Part shown: positions 51,025-60,647 of the stretch, piece by piece
How positions within the stretch are numbered: position 1 is the first letter of the stretch
Layout: the number at the start of each line of letters is the position of its first letter
Source of the DNA: Candidatus Aquicultor sp.
GTDB taxonomy: Bacteria > Actinomycetota > Aquicultoria > Aquicultorales > Aquicultoraceae
Direction of reading: 5' to 3'
DNA: 64,000 nucleotides
Assembly: GCA_036504445.1 (NCBI GenBank)
Contig: DASXVE010000025.1
Location: forward strand, 186,001 to 250,000
Program-made: the position numbers and the translations under genes
Notes under the pieces: generated by a model
What the model saw: the letters and a program-made list of their open reading frames with translations, nothing else
Databases searched by the model: none
Told to the model about the DNA's origin: nothing

Positions 51025-51825
51025 TTACATACGCGCGCCTTCAAGCGCATTGTAACAACTGCAGTCACGCACTTTAGGAAGTTTTGGGACAAGCGCGAAC
51101 AAAAGATCTTTGAGTTTGTCGTTATTTTCGGTAAAGACCTTGATAACTTCCTCGTGGCTAACCGGCGGGATATCGGGCATGCCCTCAAGACCGACATCGT
51201 AATCGGTAATAAGTGAGATATTGAGGTAACACATCTCAAGCTCGCGGGCAAGATACGCTTCAGGGTACTGGGTCATATTGATGACTTCCCAACCCATCGC
51301 TGAGAACCACTTGCTCTCAGCGCGCGTGCTAAAGCGCGGCCCCTGAATAACAACTACCGTCCCGCCGTTTACAACCGGGATTCCCAGCTCTTTAGCGGTA
51401 TCGGCCGCCAGCTCCCGCATGCCCGCACAGTACGGATCGGCCGCGCTCACATGCGTCGTAAGCGGACCGTCGTAAAATGTGTCTTTGCGGCCGGTGGTGC
51501 GGTCGACGAACTGATCGCAAATTACGAACATACCGGGTCTAATTTCCGGCTGCAAACTTCCGCTGGCGCATGGGCCGATAATCTGCTCGACACCGAGAGA
51601 CTTCATTGCGTATGCGTTCGCGAGGTAGTTAATTGCCTGCGGTGGATACTGGTGGTCGCGCCCGTGGCGCGGTAGAAAAGCGACTTTTGTGCCGCCGATC
51701 TCACCGATGGCGACTTTATCACTTGGCGGCCCATACGGTGTTTCAACGGTTACTTCTTCAACGTGGTCCAAGAACTTATAAAAGCCTGAACCTCCGAATA
51801 TTCCAACCTGGGCTTTCTTCTCCAT
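51025..51825 (-). CDS. mtnP: S-methyl-5'-thioadenosine phosphorylase
   Basis: 266 residues from ATG 51825 with GGAGG upstream. Phosphorolyses methylthioadenosine to adenine and methylthioribose-1-phosphate. Motifs: VGIFGGSGFYKFL, TPYGPPSDKV, FLPRHGRDHQYPPQAINYLAN, GPCASGSLQ, GRKDTFYDG, VVIQGPRFSTRAESKW, VINMTQYPEAYLARE. This is the family pattern separating MTAP from other purine phosphorylases. It may salvage by-products of polyamine synthesis or radical SAM chemistry. Confidence 0.94.
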   Translation of the reverse strand: MEKKAQVGIFGGSGFYKFLDHVEEVTVETPYGPPSDKVAIGEIGGTKVAFLPRHGRDHQYPPQAINYLANAYAMKSLGVEQIIGPCASGSLQPEIRPGMFVICDQFVDRTTGRKDTFYDGPLTTHVSAADPYCAGMRELAADTAKELGIPVVNGGTVVVIQGPRFSTRAESKWFSAMGWEVINMTQYPEAYLARELEMCYLNISLITDYDVGLEGMPDIPPVSHEEVIKVFTENNDKLKDLLFALVPKLPKVRDCSCYNALEGARM

Positions 51826-51986
51826 TTAAGTTGCCTCCTTCACACGACGCTATCTCGCGCCGCCGGTTCCTCTTTTTGTAATCGTATTGTACCCTAATAA
51901 TGAAACACTACTTATCGAAGTAGCACAAAGCTATTATATAGGTATTACCGCATTTTGCGCTAGAAGTATGCGCCGTTAGTTAGAAA

Positions 51987-52004
51987 CCCGCTGGATACAG
52001 CGGG
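51987..52004 (-). terminator. Short terminator-like hairpin
   Basis: 7-bp GC-rich stem (CCCGCTG, 51987-51993 with 51998-52004), 4-nt loop, followed on the minus strand by TTTCT. It lies after the PP-loop gene. Confidence 0.55.
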
Positions 52005-52045
52005 CGGCCTTGTAACGAGGATGTTACGTATACCGGTCGAGACAT

Positions 52046-53062
52046 CTATGATTTGGGCACGACACGTGCGAGCGTATCGCCCTCACCCGGAATTACATCA
52101 AAGGCTTGAGAAGGATTTTTCACGAGGATTGCGCATTTGGTTTCCTCTCCGAACTTCCAGCCTTCAACCTTAACCTGGGGCTCGTTCTTGGCTTTGCCGT
52201 AACGCGCAGTGAGCGCCGCGGCTTCATGAATCGTTTGCTCGCCAAAAGAGTTGCGGACGATAATGGTGAGCGGTCCGGCTACGTCCTGCGCCTCAAAGAT
52301 CATATCGCCCTCTTCGGCAAGCTCTATCAGCCGGTGATTTTCCTCTTCGTTTCGCGATACGACGATTATCGCCTCTTCGCTTGAAAGAAACACACGGCCG
52401 ATTTTCATGAGATTGACTTCTTTTACCGTCGGCTCGCCTTCGACGCGATACAGGTTACGCAGGCGAATCGAGAACATTGGATCGGTAAGGATGCAGCCTC
52501 CGGCCGGTGTCGGATACTCATCGATTCCGTATTGTCGCGCCAGTTCCATCTGGGGCTTGCGCGACCTGCCGCGAATCGCGAGCAATCTCTCGCGGTCGGC
52601 CAGGCCTTCCTGCTCGACGATGGTTGGGTCAAGCAGCTTGGCCGAAAGAGGCCGGAGCACATAGCCCTTCATTGTGGATTCTTCCTCGACAATACCGAGC
52701 GCCTGGCGGTTTTGTGATTTCGGACGCTCTCCGAGCACCTCACCTGTGGCAATAAAATCGGCGCCGATCTCACGCATAAACTCACCGGCGCGCTTAATCA
52801 TGAGCGCATGGCAATCGATGCAGGGATTCATGAAACGCCCGTAACCATGTTTTGGCGTTTTTAACATTTTTAAGTGCTCTTCGGTAATATCGATGATATG
52901 AACCGGGATGCTCAGTATTTTCGCGGCTTTCTCGGCGTTGACCGAATCAAAAAACGGCGTCACGAAGGTGACCGCCTCTACCTCTATCCCCTGTTCCTGA
53001 AGAACCTTAACCGCCAAGATACTATCTAAACCGCCCGACATCAGAACCAGTGCTTTTGCCAT
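52046..53062 (-). CDS. PP-loop ATPase, tRNA thiouridylase-like (MnmA/ThiI related)
   Basis: 338 residues, with GAGGTG upstream of the ATG. The PP-loop motif ALVLMSGGLDSILAVKVL (SGGxDS) is at the N-terminus. A Cys pair in NPCIDCHALMIKRA and the block YPTPAGGCILTDPMFSIRL follow. The C-terminal about 110 residues are an additional domain of the NFACT-R/DUF814 kind (RVFLSSEEAIIVVSRNEEENHRLIELAEEGDMIFEAQDVAGPLTIIVR). It is probably a sulfur transferase for tRNA; the exact nucleoside is not known and it is not a canonical MnmA. Confidence 0.8.
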   Translation of the reverse strand: MAKALVLMSGGLDSILAVKVLQEQGIEVEAVTFVTPFFDSVNAEKAAKILSIPVHIIDITEEHLKMLKTPKHGYGRFMNPCIDCHALMIKRAGEFMREIGADFIATGEVLGERPKSQNRQALGIVEEESTMKGYVLRPLSAKLLDPTIVEQEGLADRERLLAIRGRSRKPQMELARQYGIDEYPTPAGGCILTDPMFSIRLRNLYRVEGEPTVKEVNLMKIGRVFLSSEEAIIVVSRNEEENHRLIELAEEGDMIFEAQDVAGPLTIIVRNSFGEQTIHEAAALTARYGKAKNEPQVKVEGWKFGEETKCAILVKNPSQAFDVIPGEGDTLARVVPKS

Positions 53063-53176
53063 ACATACACCTCAATGCGCCCGTGCGGGCATCTTATTCA
53101 ATAGCAGATTTCGCACCTGCATATCCTGCAATTATGCGCCATCTACCCGGTCAAATCCATATGTTCAGTAACACTG

Positions 53177-53977
53177 CTACTTACGTGCGAGGGCTTTAAA
53201 CGAGCGCACGCGCCCGGCGAAGGTTGCGAACATATCGTAGCCGGCCTGCCCCGCCACCGCACATGCCCGTTCAAACGCCATACCCACCTCGCCGGGCGCG
53301 TGCGCGTCCGAACCGAAGGTTATCGGAATGCCGTTCTCAAAGCAACGCTTCAATATCTCACTACCGGGATATATCTCACCGACGGGTTTGCGCAAACCGG
53401 CCGTGTTGATCTCCACGCACATCCCGGCATCATGAATTGCGCCTAGCGCCTTGCCGACGAGCGTTGTTACATCCTGCTCAGGTACAAATCCATACTTCTT
53501 AACCAAATCTATGTGACCAATAATATCAAAAAGACCGGTGCGAGCCGCTGCTTCCAGCAGCTCATAATAGGCCTTGTAAATATCGAAAATATCGCGGGTT
53601 TTATACCCGTCTATGTAGCGGCTATCATCAAAGCCCCATCCCTCGATGAAGTGAACCGAGCCGATCACGTAATCAAACGGATAGCGGGACAAAAGATCGC
53701 GAGTTGCCTGCTCGTAACCGGGAAAATAATCCGCTTCGATGCCGGTCTTAATTATAATACCGGGGAACTGTGTTTTTAGCGCTTCAATCTCAGCGATGTA
53801 ATCGTCCAGCTCTTCATGGCGCATGGCTAGTGTCGGGTCTTTCATGCCGATTACCAGGGGAAGGTGGTCGGCAAAGCCGATTTCAGCGAGCGAGAGCTCT
53901 TGGGCACGGCGGACGTACTCGGCCACCTCCCCGCTTGCATGCCCGCAGCGTACGGTATGTATATGATAATCAACCAT
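53177..53977 (-). CDS. PHP-family phosphatase, histidinol-phosphatase-like
   Basis: 266 residues from ATG 53977, which overlaps the DUF523 stop by 8 nt (translational coupling). Longer in-frame starts exist. PHP motifs: DYHIHTVRCGHASG, GFADHLPL, KTGIEADYFPG, VIGSVHFIEGWGFDD, DIIGHIDLVKKYG, CVEINTAGLRKP and ITFGSDAHAPGEVG supply the metal-binding His/Asp/Glu set. Such proteins hydrolyse histidinol phosphate (HisJ/HisK type), but no his gene is adjacent, so the substrate is uncertain. Confidence 0.85.
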   Translation of the reverse strand: MVDYHIHTVRCGHASGEVAEYVRRAQELSLAEIGFADHLPLVIGMKDPTLAMRHEELDDYIAEIEALKTQFPGIIIKTGIEADYFPGYEQATRDLLSRYPFDYVIGSVHFIEGWGFDDSRYIDGYKTRDIFDIYKAYYELLEAAARTGLFDIIGHIDLVKKYGFVPEQDVTTLVGKALGAIHDAGMCVEINTAGLRKPVGEIYPGSEILKRCFENGIPITFGSDAHAPGEVGMAFERACAVAGQAGYDMFATFAGRVRSFKALARK

Positions 53978-54482
53978 TGTGTATATTGTTGTCTTTGTCA
54001 TCGTTGGCGAACTCTTTCTCGGTAACCACATCAAGTCCTGCTTCTTTAAGAAGAGCGGCGGTAACGCCGTCTCCTTCCACTATAGTACCGGAAAAAGTGC
54101 CATTATAAATAGCCCCCGCACCGCATGACGGGCTGCGCGATGCGAGAACCGCGATGGTGGCGCCAATCATCCGGGCCAGCTGAAGCGCGCCCTCGGCGCC
54201 TCTGAGATAGGCATCGGTAACATCAGCGTCATCTGCATTGAGGACGCGCGCGCGTCCGGCAATAACATCATGTCCGTCGCCACCGGCAATCTCGGCTGCC
54301 GGTCGCGGTGTCGGCAGGCCGCCGCATTGCTCCGGGCAAAACGGCACAGCAATACCTTCCTCCACGAGATCTTTTACTTTTTGGCAGGGCTTACTATTGC
54401 CATCGTAGCGGGTTTTAAGGCCGATGAGGCACGAGCTTACGATATATGTGGTCGTCCGTTGCCGAGCGGTTTCGTTATCCAA
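53970..54482 (-). CDS. DUF523 family protein
   Basis: 170 residues with the DUF523 signature: YIVSSCLIGLKTRYDGNSK, VPFCPEQCGGLPTPRPAAEI and ASRSPSCGAGAIYNGTFSG. The several conserved Cys suggest a metal or Fe-S site; function is unestablished. It overlaps the MgtC-like gene by 46 nt and the PHP gene by 8 nt, so all three form one transcription unit. Confidence 0.88.
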   Translation of the reverse strand: MDNETARQRTTTYIVSSCLIGLKTRYDGNSKPCQKVKDLVEEGIAVPFCPEQCGGLPTPRPAAEIAGGDGHDVIAGRARVLNADDADVTDAYLRGAEGALQLARMIGATIAVLASRSPSCGAGAIYNGTFSGTIVEGDGVTAALLKEAGLDVVTEKEFANDDKDNNIHNG

Positions 54483-55132
54483 TGTATTTCACTAACACCT
54501 TTTAGACATGCAAGTCGCGTGATGATTTCACTCTGATCGACGTGTGCCGGTATGTCTAATCCTAACTGTACTATATTCATGCCCTCGCCTTCGAGTTGTT
54601 CAATCTCGATGTTGCCGACCCGCACCTCAAGCTCACCGAGGGCGGAGAGAATGTACCCGAGCTGTTGTGGGTTGTCGAGCGCAAGCATCTGAATGAGCCC
54701 CCGCCCGGGAATTGCACGCACTTCGATGTATTTAAGCGCTGTCAGCGTGAGAAGTATAAATACTGTTGAGATAATGGATACGGCGTACATGCCGCCGCCT
54801 ATTGCCAAGCCGACACCGGATACGACCCAGACGCTTGCCGCAGTGGTAAGCCCCCGAACAATATTCCCCGTGCGGATGATTGCACCACCGCCTAAGAAAC
54901 CAATGCCGGTAACCACGCTGGCGGCGATTCGGGTAACATCGGTCTGAGGCAGTCCGAGAGCCGCTTGTAGATCAATGGAGATGATCATGGCGATTGCCGA
55001 ACCCAGGCAAACCAGTGCGTGTGTGCGAAGCCCCGCCGGCTTCTCAGCGATCTCTCGCTGATAACCGATCACGCCACCCAGGATAACGGCAAGCGCAAGG
55101 CGAAGCATTATTTCAAGAAACGGGGTTGGCAT
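54437..55132 (-). CDS. MgtC/SapB family membrane protein
   Basis: 231 residues from ATG 55132 with GGAGG upstream; an in-frame start at 55207 is less likely. Four to five N-terminal helices carry the family blocks ILGGVIGYQREIAEKPAGLRTHALVCLGSA, RIAASVVTGIGFLGGGAII and VRGLTTAASVWVVSGVGLAIGGG. A C-terminal ACT-like cytoplasmic domain (about 145-225) ends the protein. Members act in Mg2+ homeostasis or ATP synthase control in some bacteria; function here is unknown. Confidence 0.9.
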   Translation of the reverse strand: MPTPFLEIMLRLALAVILGGVIGYQREIAEKPAGLRTHALVCLGSAIAMIISIDLQAALGLPQTDVTRIAASVVTGIGFLGGGAIIRTGNIVRGLTTAASVWVVSGVGLAIGGGMYAVSIISTVFILLTLTALKYIEVRAIPGRGLIQMLALDNPQQLGYILSALGELEVRVGNIEIEQLEGEGMNIVQLGLDIPAHVDQSEIITRLACLKGVSEIHWITKPLGNGRPHIS

Positions 55133-55409
55133 GGCGACCTCCACATCTACATTAAAGTTGCATAAAGAAAAGCTGCATGGGCAGCCTTCTATTATGTGTA
55201 TCGACAATTAGCCAGTTGCTTTAAATGCCCTATAATCAATTGCCGTATCTTTTTATGTTTCGTTTATTTCTCAAAATTCAGCCCATAAACGCTGCACTTT
55301 TACTTGCGGAAACCCATAGAACAGATTATTATAATATCGAACATATGTTTGCTTTTGTTGTCTCACGGGAGCTGATTCCAACTAGAGAGCGCCGGATGCT
55401 GGGCGCTAA

Positions 55410-56078
55410 TTAAAAGATAATTTCCTCGGTGCCGGTTGGATCGAACCCATCAACGTCAGGCGTGCTAGCCTCCAGCAATTTCTTTGCGGCTGTACGAAGC
55501 ACGTAATCGTATGCTTCTTTGGCCAGCCACTCAACATACGTCGGATCTTCGACCAAGACGTCTCCGAGCGATTTATCGGCATGTTTGCCAAATGAAAGAA
55601 CAACGGCCTCGGGGCTCTCGAGCCACTCCGATTTTATGGTCTCATCGACCTCTTTCTGTTCCTTATGAGCCGGTTTCTTGCCGGTGCCATTACCATTGTT
55701 ATTGCCGCTACCATTGGCCCCGATAACGGGCTCGTTGGTGTTAATCTCTTCGAGCGCCGTCATGCCGACATTGACCGCCAAACGCATGGCGCGAGCGATT
55801 GCCCGGGTATCGGCAAGCCTAACAAGGTGCGGCTGCATGGGCCGCTCGGCTGATTCGGGCGAAGCATCGCCGAGCGCGGAAAATATCCCTTTCTCCGTCT
55901 CGATAACAGCGCGCACGATTGCAAGCATACCGTTGTCTTTGGTCGGTGCCTGCAGTAGTTGGGTCTCTACGCGCTTAAGACCCGCGGCGTGCGCCATTTC
56001 AAGTAATCCCTCGAATAATACGAAATCTTTTCCCTGGATTTTCTTGATGAATTTCCCTGGTAGTTTGTGATCTGACAT
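55410..56078 (-). CDS. Uncharacterised protein with exoX-C/DUF3820-like C-terminus
   Basis: 222 residues from ATG 56078 (AAAGGCGGTAAGGAC upstream). The N-terminal about 120 residues (FIKKIQGKDFVLFEGLLEMAHAAGLKRVETQLLQAPT, AIVRAVIETEKGIFSALGDA, HLVRLADTRAIARAMRLAVNVGM) resemble phage-type recombination or ssDNA-annealing proteins in style. A Gly/Asn linker and a C-terminal VLSFGKHADKSLGDVLVEDPTYVEWLAKEA segment follow, the latter typical of exonuclease-X C-terminal/DUF3820 domains. No nuclease motif is present. A DNA-repair or mobile-element role is inferred. It stands alone with no phage neighbours. Confidence 0.6.
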   Translation of the reverse strand: MSDHKLPGKFIKKIQGKDFVLFEGLLEMAHAAGLKRVETQLLQAPTKDNGMLAIVRAVIETEKGIFSALGDASPESAERPMQPHLVRLADTRAIARAMRLAVNVGMTALEEINTNEPVIGANGSGNNNGNGTGKKPAHKEQKEVDETIKSEWLESPEAVVLSFGKHADKSLGDVLVEDPTYVEWLAKEAYDYVLRTAAKKLLEASTPDVDGFDPTGTEEIIF

Positions 56079-56368
56079 GTCCTTACCGCCTTTCAACAAC
56101 GAACTGGTGTTCGTATATATTGTAATATATTGCCATATAGCATGCAATTGCATACGCTTGCCTAGTGTCCTGTTCCCGCAAGGATATTGCGTATTCGCAC
56201 AATGCCCTGCCGTTGTAATATAATTTATCTAGTATTTGAGCTGCGTTGTGAAATACGTTTTTATATCCGTCGAACGCGGTATGTTCATACCGCATTCCTT
56301 ATTTGGGTAATAACTGTAATAAAGGGATGAGAGGCAAGCATGCCTCGATTATAAGAAGGAATGGTGTT

Positions 56369-56923
56369 ATGTTCACGCTTATTGTAATCATCATAGTCGC
56401 GGCGCTACTGGCGCTGATATTTGTAGGTTCCTATAACCGCTTGGTCGCACTGCGCAACCGAATCGATAACGCCTGGTCGCAAATCGACGTGCAGCTCAAA
56501 CGCCGGCACGATCTAATCCCCAACCTGGTCGAAACCGTCAAAGGCTACGCGTCTCACGAACGGCAAGTGTTTGAAAACGTCACAGAAGCTCGCTCGAAAG
56601 CGGTTGCGGCCGGCGGCGGTGTTGCCGAGCAAGCTCAGGCGGAAAATCAGTTAACGCAGTCGCTGCGAAGTCTGTTCGCCGTCGCCGAGAACTATCCCGA
56701 GCTTAAAGCCAATCAAAACTTTCTCTTACTGCAGGAAGAGCTATCGGGAACCGAAAGTAAAATCGCGTATGCGCGCCAATTCTATAACGATACCGTCTAC
56801 CAGTTCGATACCGCCATCCAGAGCTTTCCCGGAAATGTTGTAGCCGGCATGTTCGGGTTCAAGGAGCGTCAGTACTTCGAGGCCGAGCCGGAATCACGCG
56901 AACCGGTGAAGGTCGAGTTCTAA
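56369..56923 (+). CDS. lemA: LemA family protein
   Basis: 184 residues from ATG 56369 with AAGGA upstream. One N-terminal helix ([20 protein letters not shown]) precedes the coiled-coil LemA domain: [80 protein letters not shown]. The role is not well defined. The next gene, an HtpX-like protease, starts directly at its stop, a frequent pairing suggesting membrane quality control. Confidence 0.93.
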   Translation: MFTLIVIIIVAALLALIFVGSYNRLVALRNRIDNAWSQIDVQLKRRHDLIPNLVETVKGYASHERQVFENVTEARSKAVAAGGGVAEQAQAENQLTQSLRSLFAVAENYPELKANQNFLLLQEELSGTESKIAYARQFYNDTVYQFDTAIQSFPGNVVAGMFGFKERQYFEAEPESREPVKVEF

Positions 56924-57865
56924 ATGTATGAAGAGATTGCCCACAACCGACGCATAACTTGGCTGCTCATTGTCGGTTTCATAATCTTTATTGCCCTTCT
57001 CGGCTATGTCTTTGGCCGGCTTACCTACTTTGGTTACTGGGGTGTTGCCGTCGCGCTTGCAATAGCGATTTTTATGAGCTGGACGAGCTACTACTACAGT
57101 GACCGAATCGTGCTTTCGATTAGCGGTGCGCACGGCGCCGAGAAAACGGAGTATCCATACCTCTACAATACCGTTGAAGGCCTTGCCATTGCCGCAGGAA
57201 TCCCCATGCCCAAACTCTATGTGATCGACGACCGGGCGCCGAACGCATTCGCGACCGGGCGCGACCCGGAGCACTCGGCCATAGCTGTGACCGCAGGGCT
57301 TCTTTCGATGATGGACCGGCTCGAGCTTGAAGGAGTTATCGGGCACGAGATGAGCCATATCGCCGATTACGATATCAGGCTTTCAACCATCGCCGTGGTG
57401 CTTGTCGGCTCGGTATTTCTTTTAAGCGCCTGGATGCGGCAGAGCTTTTTTTGGGGCGGGATGCGGCGCAGCCGTGACTCTCAAGGTGCCGGGCCGATCA
57501 TCGCCATCCTCGGGTTGATTCTCATCATTCTTGCGCCGATTGCCGCGCAACTAATGCGCCTCGCGATCTCGCGCAACCGCGAGTACCTTGCCGATGCGCA
57601 AGGCGCTATGCTTACACGTTATCCCCCCGGACTTGCCGGTGCCCTTCGCAAACTTGCCGCCGATAAACATACCTTGCGAACCGCTAACGAGGCGACCGCC
57701 CATCTCTTCATCGTAAACCCGCTCAAGAATGAAGGTGAGACCGGCTCGCGCGTTACTGAACTCTTTTCCACCCATCCACCGATTGAGGAACGCATTAAGC
57801 GCCTTGATGAAATGAGCCTCGGCGAAGCCCCCGCCGGCCCGGGCGAGCTTCCGGCGCAACGGTGA
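56924..57865 (+). CDS. HtpX-like M48 membrane metallopeptidase
   Basis: 313 residues. Two N-terminal helices (about 11-55) and two central ones surround the protease domain. The zinc site is GVIGHEMSHIADYD (His141, Glu142, His145) with the third ligand in NREYLADAQGAMLT. NAFATGRDPEHSAIAVTAGLL is the usual upstream block. Degrades damaged membrane proteins at the cytoplasmic face. Coupled to lemA. Confidence 0.93.
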   Translation: MYEEIAHNRRITWLLIVGFIIFIALLGYVFGRLTYFGYWGVAVALAIAIFMSWTSYYYSDRIVLSISGAHGAEKTEYPYLYNTVEGLAIAAGIPMPKLYVIDDRAPNAFATGRDPEHSAIAVTAGLLSMMDRLELEGVIGHEMSHIADYDIRLSTIAVVLVGSVFLLSAWMRQSFFWGGMRRSRDSQGAGPIIAILGLILIILAPIAAQLMRLAISRNREYLADAQGAMLTRYPPGLAGALRKLAADKHTLRTANEATAHLFIVNPLKNEGETGSRVTELFSTHPPIEERIKRLDEMSLGEAPAGPGELPAQR

Positions 57866-57971
57866 TACCGTTCTTGAGGCTTTAGTTCCGTGCGGCTCTG
57901 CCGATAAAATAGGGGTAACGAAAAAGCCTGCCGCCCGCGTTACCTATGTTATCTGTGTTGGAGAGAGCATT

Positions 57972-58802
57972 GTGAACAGAACAAGTTTAACTATCGAGCA
58001 AGTTAAGAAGATACGAAGCACCGATGAGGATTACAGCGAAAAAAACTTAAGCAAACTCAACCTCAGCGGGATGAGCCTGCGTGGTGTGAAGATGTACGCC
58101 GCAAATTTAAACCACACCAACTTAACTGAAGCCCACTTGAACAAAAGCGATATGCGCAAGATTATTGCGTACTGGGCGATCTTTCACAAAGCCGATTTGC
58201 GCGATGTTGACCTGCGCGAAGCAAACCTCGGCTACGCCGATTTTACCGAAGCCAACCTCAATAATGCAGATTTGCGAAACGCTAATCTGGCTGCGGCAAA
58301 TTTCAGTGCAGCAAACCTTAATATCGCCGACCTTAGAGGGGCGCATCTGGGCGAGCCCGATATGGTCGGCGCGGAGTTCCCCTACCGGATAACGAACCTA
58401 TCGAGGGCTAACTTACATAAGGCTTATCTCAGTGAGGCTGACCTGAGCTGTGCCGACCTAAGTTTCGCCAACCTAAGCGGGGCAAATTTGAGCGGCGCTA
58501 ACCTAACTCGCGCCAATCTCAGCCATGCCACCCTAAGCGGGGCTAATCTCACCAACGCCGATCTAAGCCACGCCGATCTAAGCCACGCTAATCTCTCATA
58601 TGTGAGCGGCGTTAAGGCTAACTTCGTCGAGGCCGACCTAAGCGGGGCAAACCTGCATTGCGCTAAGATGAGTGATGCGCGGTTTAATATGGCCGACCTC
58701 TTCGGAACGAATCTCGACGGAACGATTCTCACGAATGTAAAACTGGCTCACGCAAAAAACGTCGATTGGGTAAAGAACCTGCTAAAAACAAAGGGACTAT
58801 AA
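57972..58802 (+). CDS. Pentapeptide-repeat protein
   Basis: 276 residues. From about 25 to 260 the sequence is A(D/N)LxX repeats (ANLGYADFTEANLNNADL, ANLSGANLSGANLTRANL, ADLSHADLSHANL) that fold as a right-handed quadrilateral beta-helix. About 40 repeats are visible, with one break near residue 125-135 (LGEPDMVGAEFPYRI). Some such proteins protect DNA gyrase by mimicking DNA; many have unknown roles. No signal peptide, so probably cytoplasmic. Confidence 0.92.
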   Translation: MNRTSLTIEQVKKIRSTDEDYSEKNLSKLNLSGMSLRGVKMYAANLNHTNLTEAHLNKSDMRKIIAYWAIFHKADLRDVDLREANLGYADFTEANLNNADLRNANLAAANFSAANLNIADLRGAHLGEPDMVGAEFPYRITNLSRANLHKAYLSEADLSCADLSFANLSGANLSGANLTRANLSHATLSGANLTNADLSHADLSHANLSYVSGVKANFVEADLSGANLHCAKMSDARFNMADLFGTNLDGTILTNVKLAHAKNVDWVKNLLKTKGL

Positions 58803-58823
58803 CCGTTCCAGTCATAGTCCCTT
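58791..58823. terminator. Bidirectional terminator between converging genes
   Basis: 10-bp stem (AAGGGACTAT, 58791-58800 with 58814-58823), 13-nt loop, overlapping the stop of the pentapeptide gene. On the minus strand it is followed by TGTTTTTAG, suiting the GH133 gene that converges on it. Confidence 0.7.
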
Positions 58824-58868
58824 ACTTGTTTAATTTATTCGGTCCCTTGCCACATAATTCTCTTCTAA

Positions 58869-60647
58869 TTACTTGGCCGATCTTGCAAATAGAGTCCTTA
58901 GCGCACGGCGCTTGAGCGGCACGTGATCTGCTAGATACACATACGCTGCGGCGGAAAACCCTTGCAGGCCGCACCCCCACGACTCAAGAGCTTTGGCTGA
59001 GCTGATCTCGCCCGGGCAGCCGGCATAGTTATGCCAGAGAATCTCGTTTGTCGAAGCGTCAAGAATCCCATCAATGTACTCTGCATATCTGGCCTCGTTG
59101 ATGTTGTGCATAACCAGAGCTGCGATATTGTTGACGAAGAACCAGCTGTCGCCGTTATGGTAGCTCGTATCGTGCTCGCCCGCCGAGGTATTGCAATAGC
59201 ACTCGTGACGCGTGTCAACCGATGCGAGGCCTCCCCACTCGAGCCAGAGCGCCGGCAGTACCTTATCGAAGCATGACTCCCATTCGTCCTTGCTTAAGAT
59301 TTCGGGAGCAAAAAACGCCGCCAGGAAAAGGTTCGGGCGCATCGTCTCGTCGTAGAGCCGATCGTGTAAATAGCCGTCGATAAAGTAATGCTTGCGTACA
59401 TTCTCTATCAGGGCTTTTTTCTTCGCCTCGAAGCGCTCGTTCTCTTCGTGCACGAGCAGTTGTGCGAGGTGTAACGTGCGCACGTAGAGCGTTTGCGTCT
59501 CTACCGGATAACCGACCCGCTCGATGCTGTCCATCCAGCTCTCACGCGGTCCCGAGGGAATAAACCCGAATTCGTTCTCGACAAGTTCAAGCTCTGCGAT
59601 GGCACACTTGATCCTCTCCGCGAGCATATCCTTCTCTTCTTCGGTAAGCCCAATCCTTCCAGACATTATCGCCCAGGCCAGAAGCCCAAGACCGTCCGAA
59701 CAGTTGTTGGCTCCGCCGAAAATTACCGGTAATTGGCCGCCCCAGGTTGCACGAACGTGCTTGGATGCGACGGCATGAGCCCGCTCTTTAGGTAGAGCCG
59801 GCGCAGAAATTAACTCGTCACGAACCCAGGCTTTAGTGAACCACGGCATGCCTGCAAGCATCCGGTTATCGATAAACAGCGCATCAAGCGCGTCGACCGC
59901 GTAATTGCGAGCCAGGTTTTTGGCAACGACATCGACTTTGCCGTTCATCTGTTTTGGGCGCATACGTTTCTTTGAAACGGCTTTCGCGCCCGAGATTTCG
60001 CGGCATTTTCTCGCCCGTTCCAGCGCTTCCTCCACGCTCAGGCCAAATGCTATGGTAAGCTTGCTTGCGTCAAAATTACCGAGGACGTATTCATAAAGCT
60101 CTGCGGGCTCTGAGTTTCGCTCGCGATCCCGTCCGTAATTGACCGGGATCCATTCACCGCGCAGCGCAAACGAACCATCGTGCGCGATTGCCAGGTATAC
60201 GGGCTCGGTAATGCAATCATCGCTATAGCGAACGATAACGATATCGTCTTCCTCATACGCACAGTAGTTGCGCCCCCATTTCGGGATGTAGAACTGATCG
60301 CGCATATCGAGCCGAACCGTTATTGTATCCTTTTTAAGCGCTTCATAGATAAGGACCGGCTCATTTTTGACTGTGGCGTAGATCTCGGTTGCCCCACCCT
60401 GTAGATAGCGGGTTGCAACGGGCACGCCCTGGTAGAGCTCGATGCCCTCAACAGGTTTTGCCCGGGTTATGCGAGCAACCGTTTTTAGGAACGTGTCGTT
60501 ATGCGCAACGAAGAATCCCTCATAGCGGGATTCTTCGTTACCGTAGAATGTTGCGAAGTCTTTACGTTCATTTACCAGAATGAACGCCACTGCATGTGAA
60601 ACTTGTTTTACAATGGCATTTTCGCCATTAATATGAGTTACATTCAC
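58869..60647 (-). CDS. Glycogen debranching enzyme (GH133 / GDE_C type amylo-1,6-glucosidase)
   Basis: 592 residues. An N-terminal beta domain (about 1-220) precedes the (alpha/alpha)6 barrel. Barrel landmarks: GMPWFTKAWVRDELIS, SDGLGLLAWAIMSG, GFIPSGPRESWMDSIERVGYPVETQTLYV with the likely catalytic acid Asp, CNTSAGEHDTSYHNGDSWFFVNNIAALV and a C-terminal EISSAKALESWGCGLQGFSAAAYVY with the second carboxylate. Hydrolyses alpha-1,6 branches of glycogen. Last gene of the operon, overlapping galT-like by 20 nt. Confidence 0.88.
   Translation of the reverse strand: MNVTHINGENAIVKQVSHAVAFILVNERKDFATFYGNEESRYEGFFVAHNDTFLKTVARITRAKPVEGIELYQGVPVATRYLQGGATEIYATVKNEPVLIYEALKKDTITVRLDMRDQFYIPKWGRNYCAYEEDDIVIVRYSDDCITEPVYLAIAHDGSFALRGEWIPVNYGRDRERNSEPAELYEYVLGNFDASKLTIAFGLSVEEALERARKCREISGAKAVSKKRMRPKQMNGKVDVVAKNLARNYAVDALDALFIDNRMLAGMPWFTKAWVRDELISAPALPKERAHAVASKHVRATWGGQLPVIFGGANNCSDGLGLLAWAIMSGRIGLTEEEKDMLAERIKCAIAELELVENEFGFIPSGPRESWMDSIERVGYPVETQTLYVRTLHLAQLLVHEENERFEAKKKALIENVRKHYFIDGYLHDRLYDETMRPNLFLAAFFAPEILSKDEWESCFDKVLPALWLEWGGLASVDTRHECYCNTSAGEHDTSYHNGDSWFFVNNIAALVMHNINEARYAEYIDGILDASTNEILWHNYAGCPGEISSAKALESWGCGLQGFSAAAYVYLADHVPLKRRALRTLFARSAK

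Noticed and set aside
55225-55413. 62-codon plus-strand frame
   Set aside because: No ribosome site, poor composition, and it occupies the upstream region of the MgtC-like gene.
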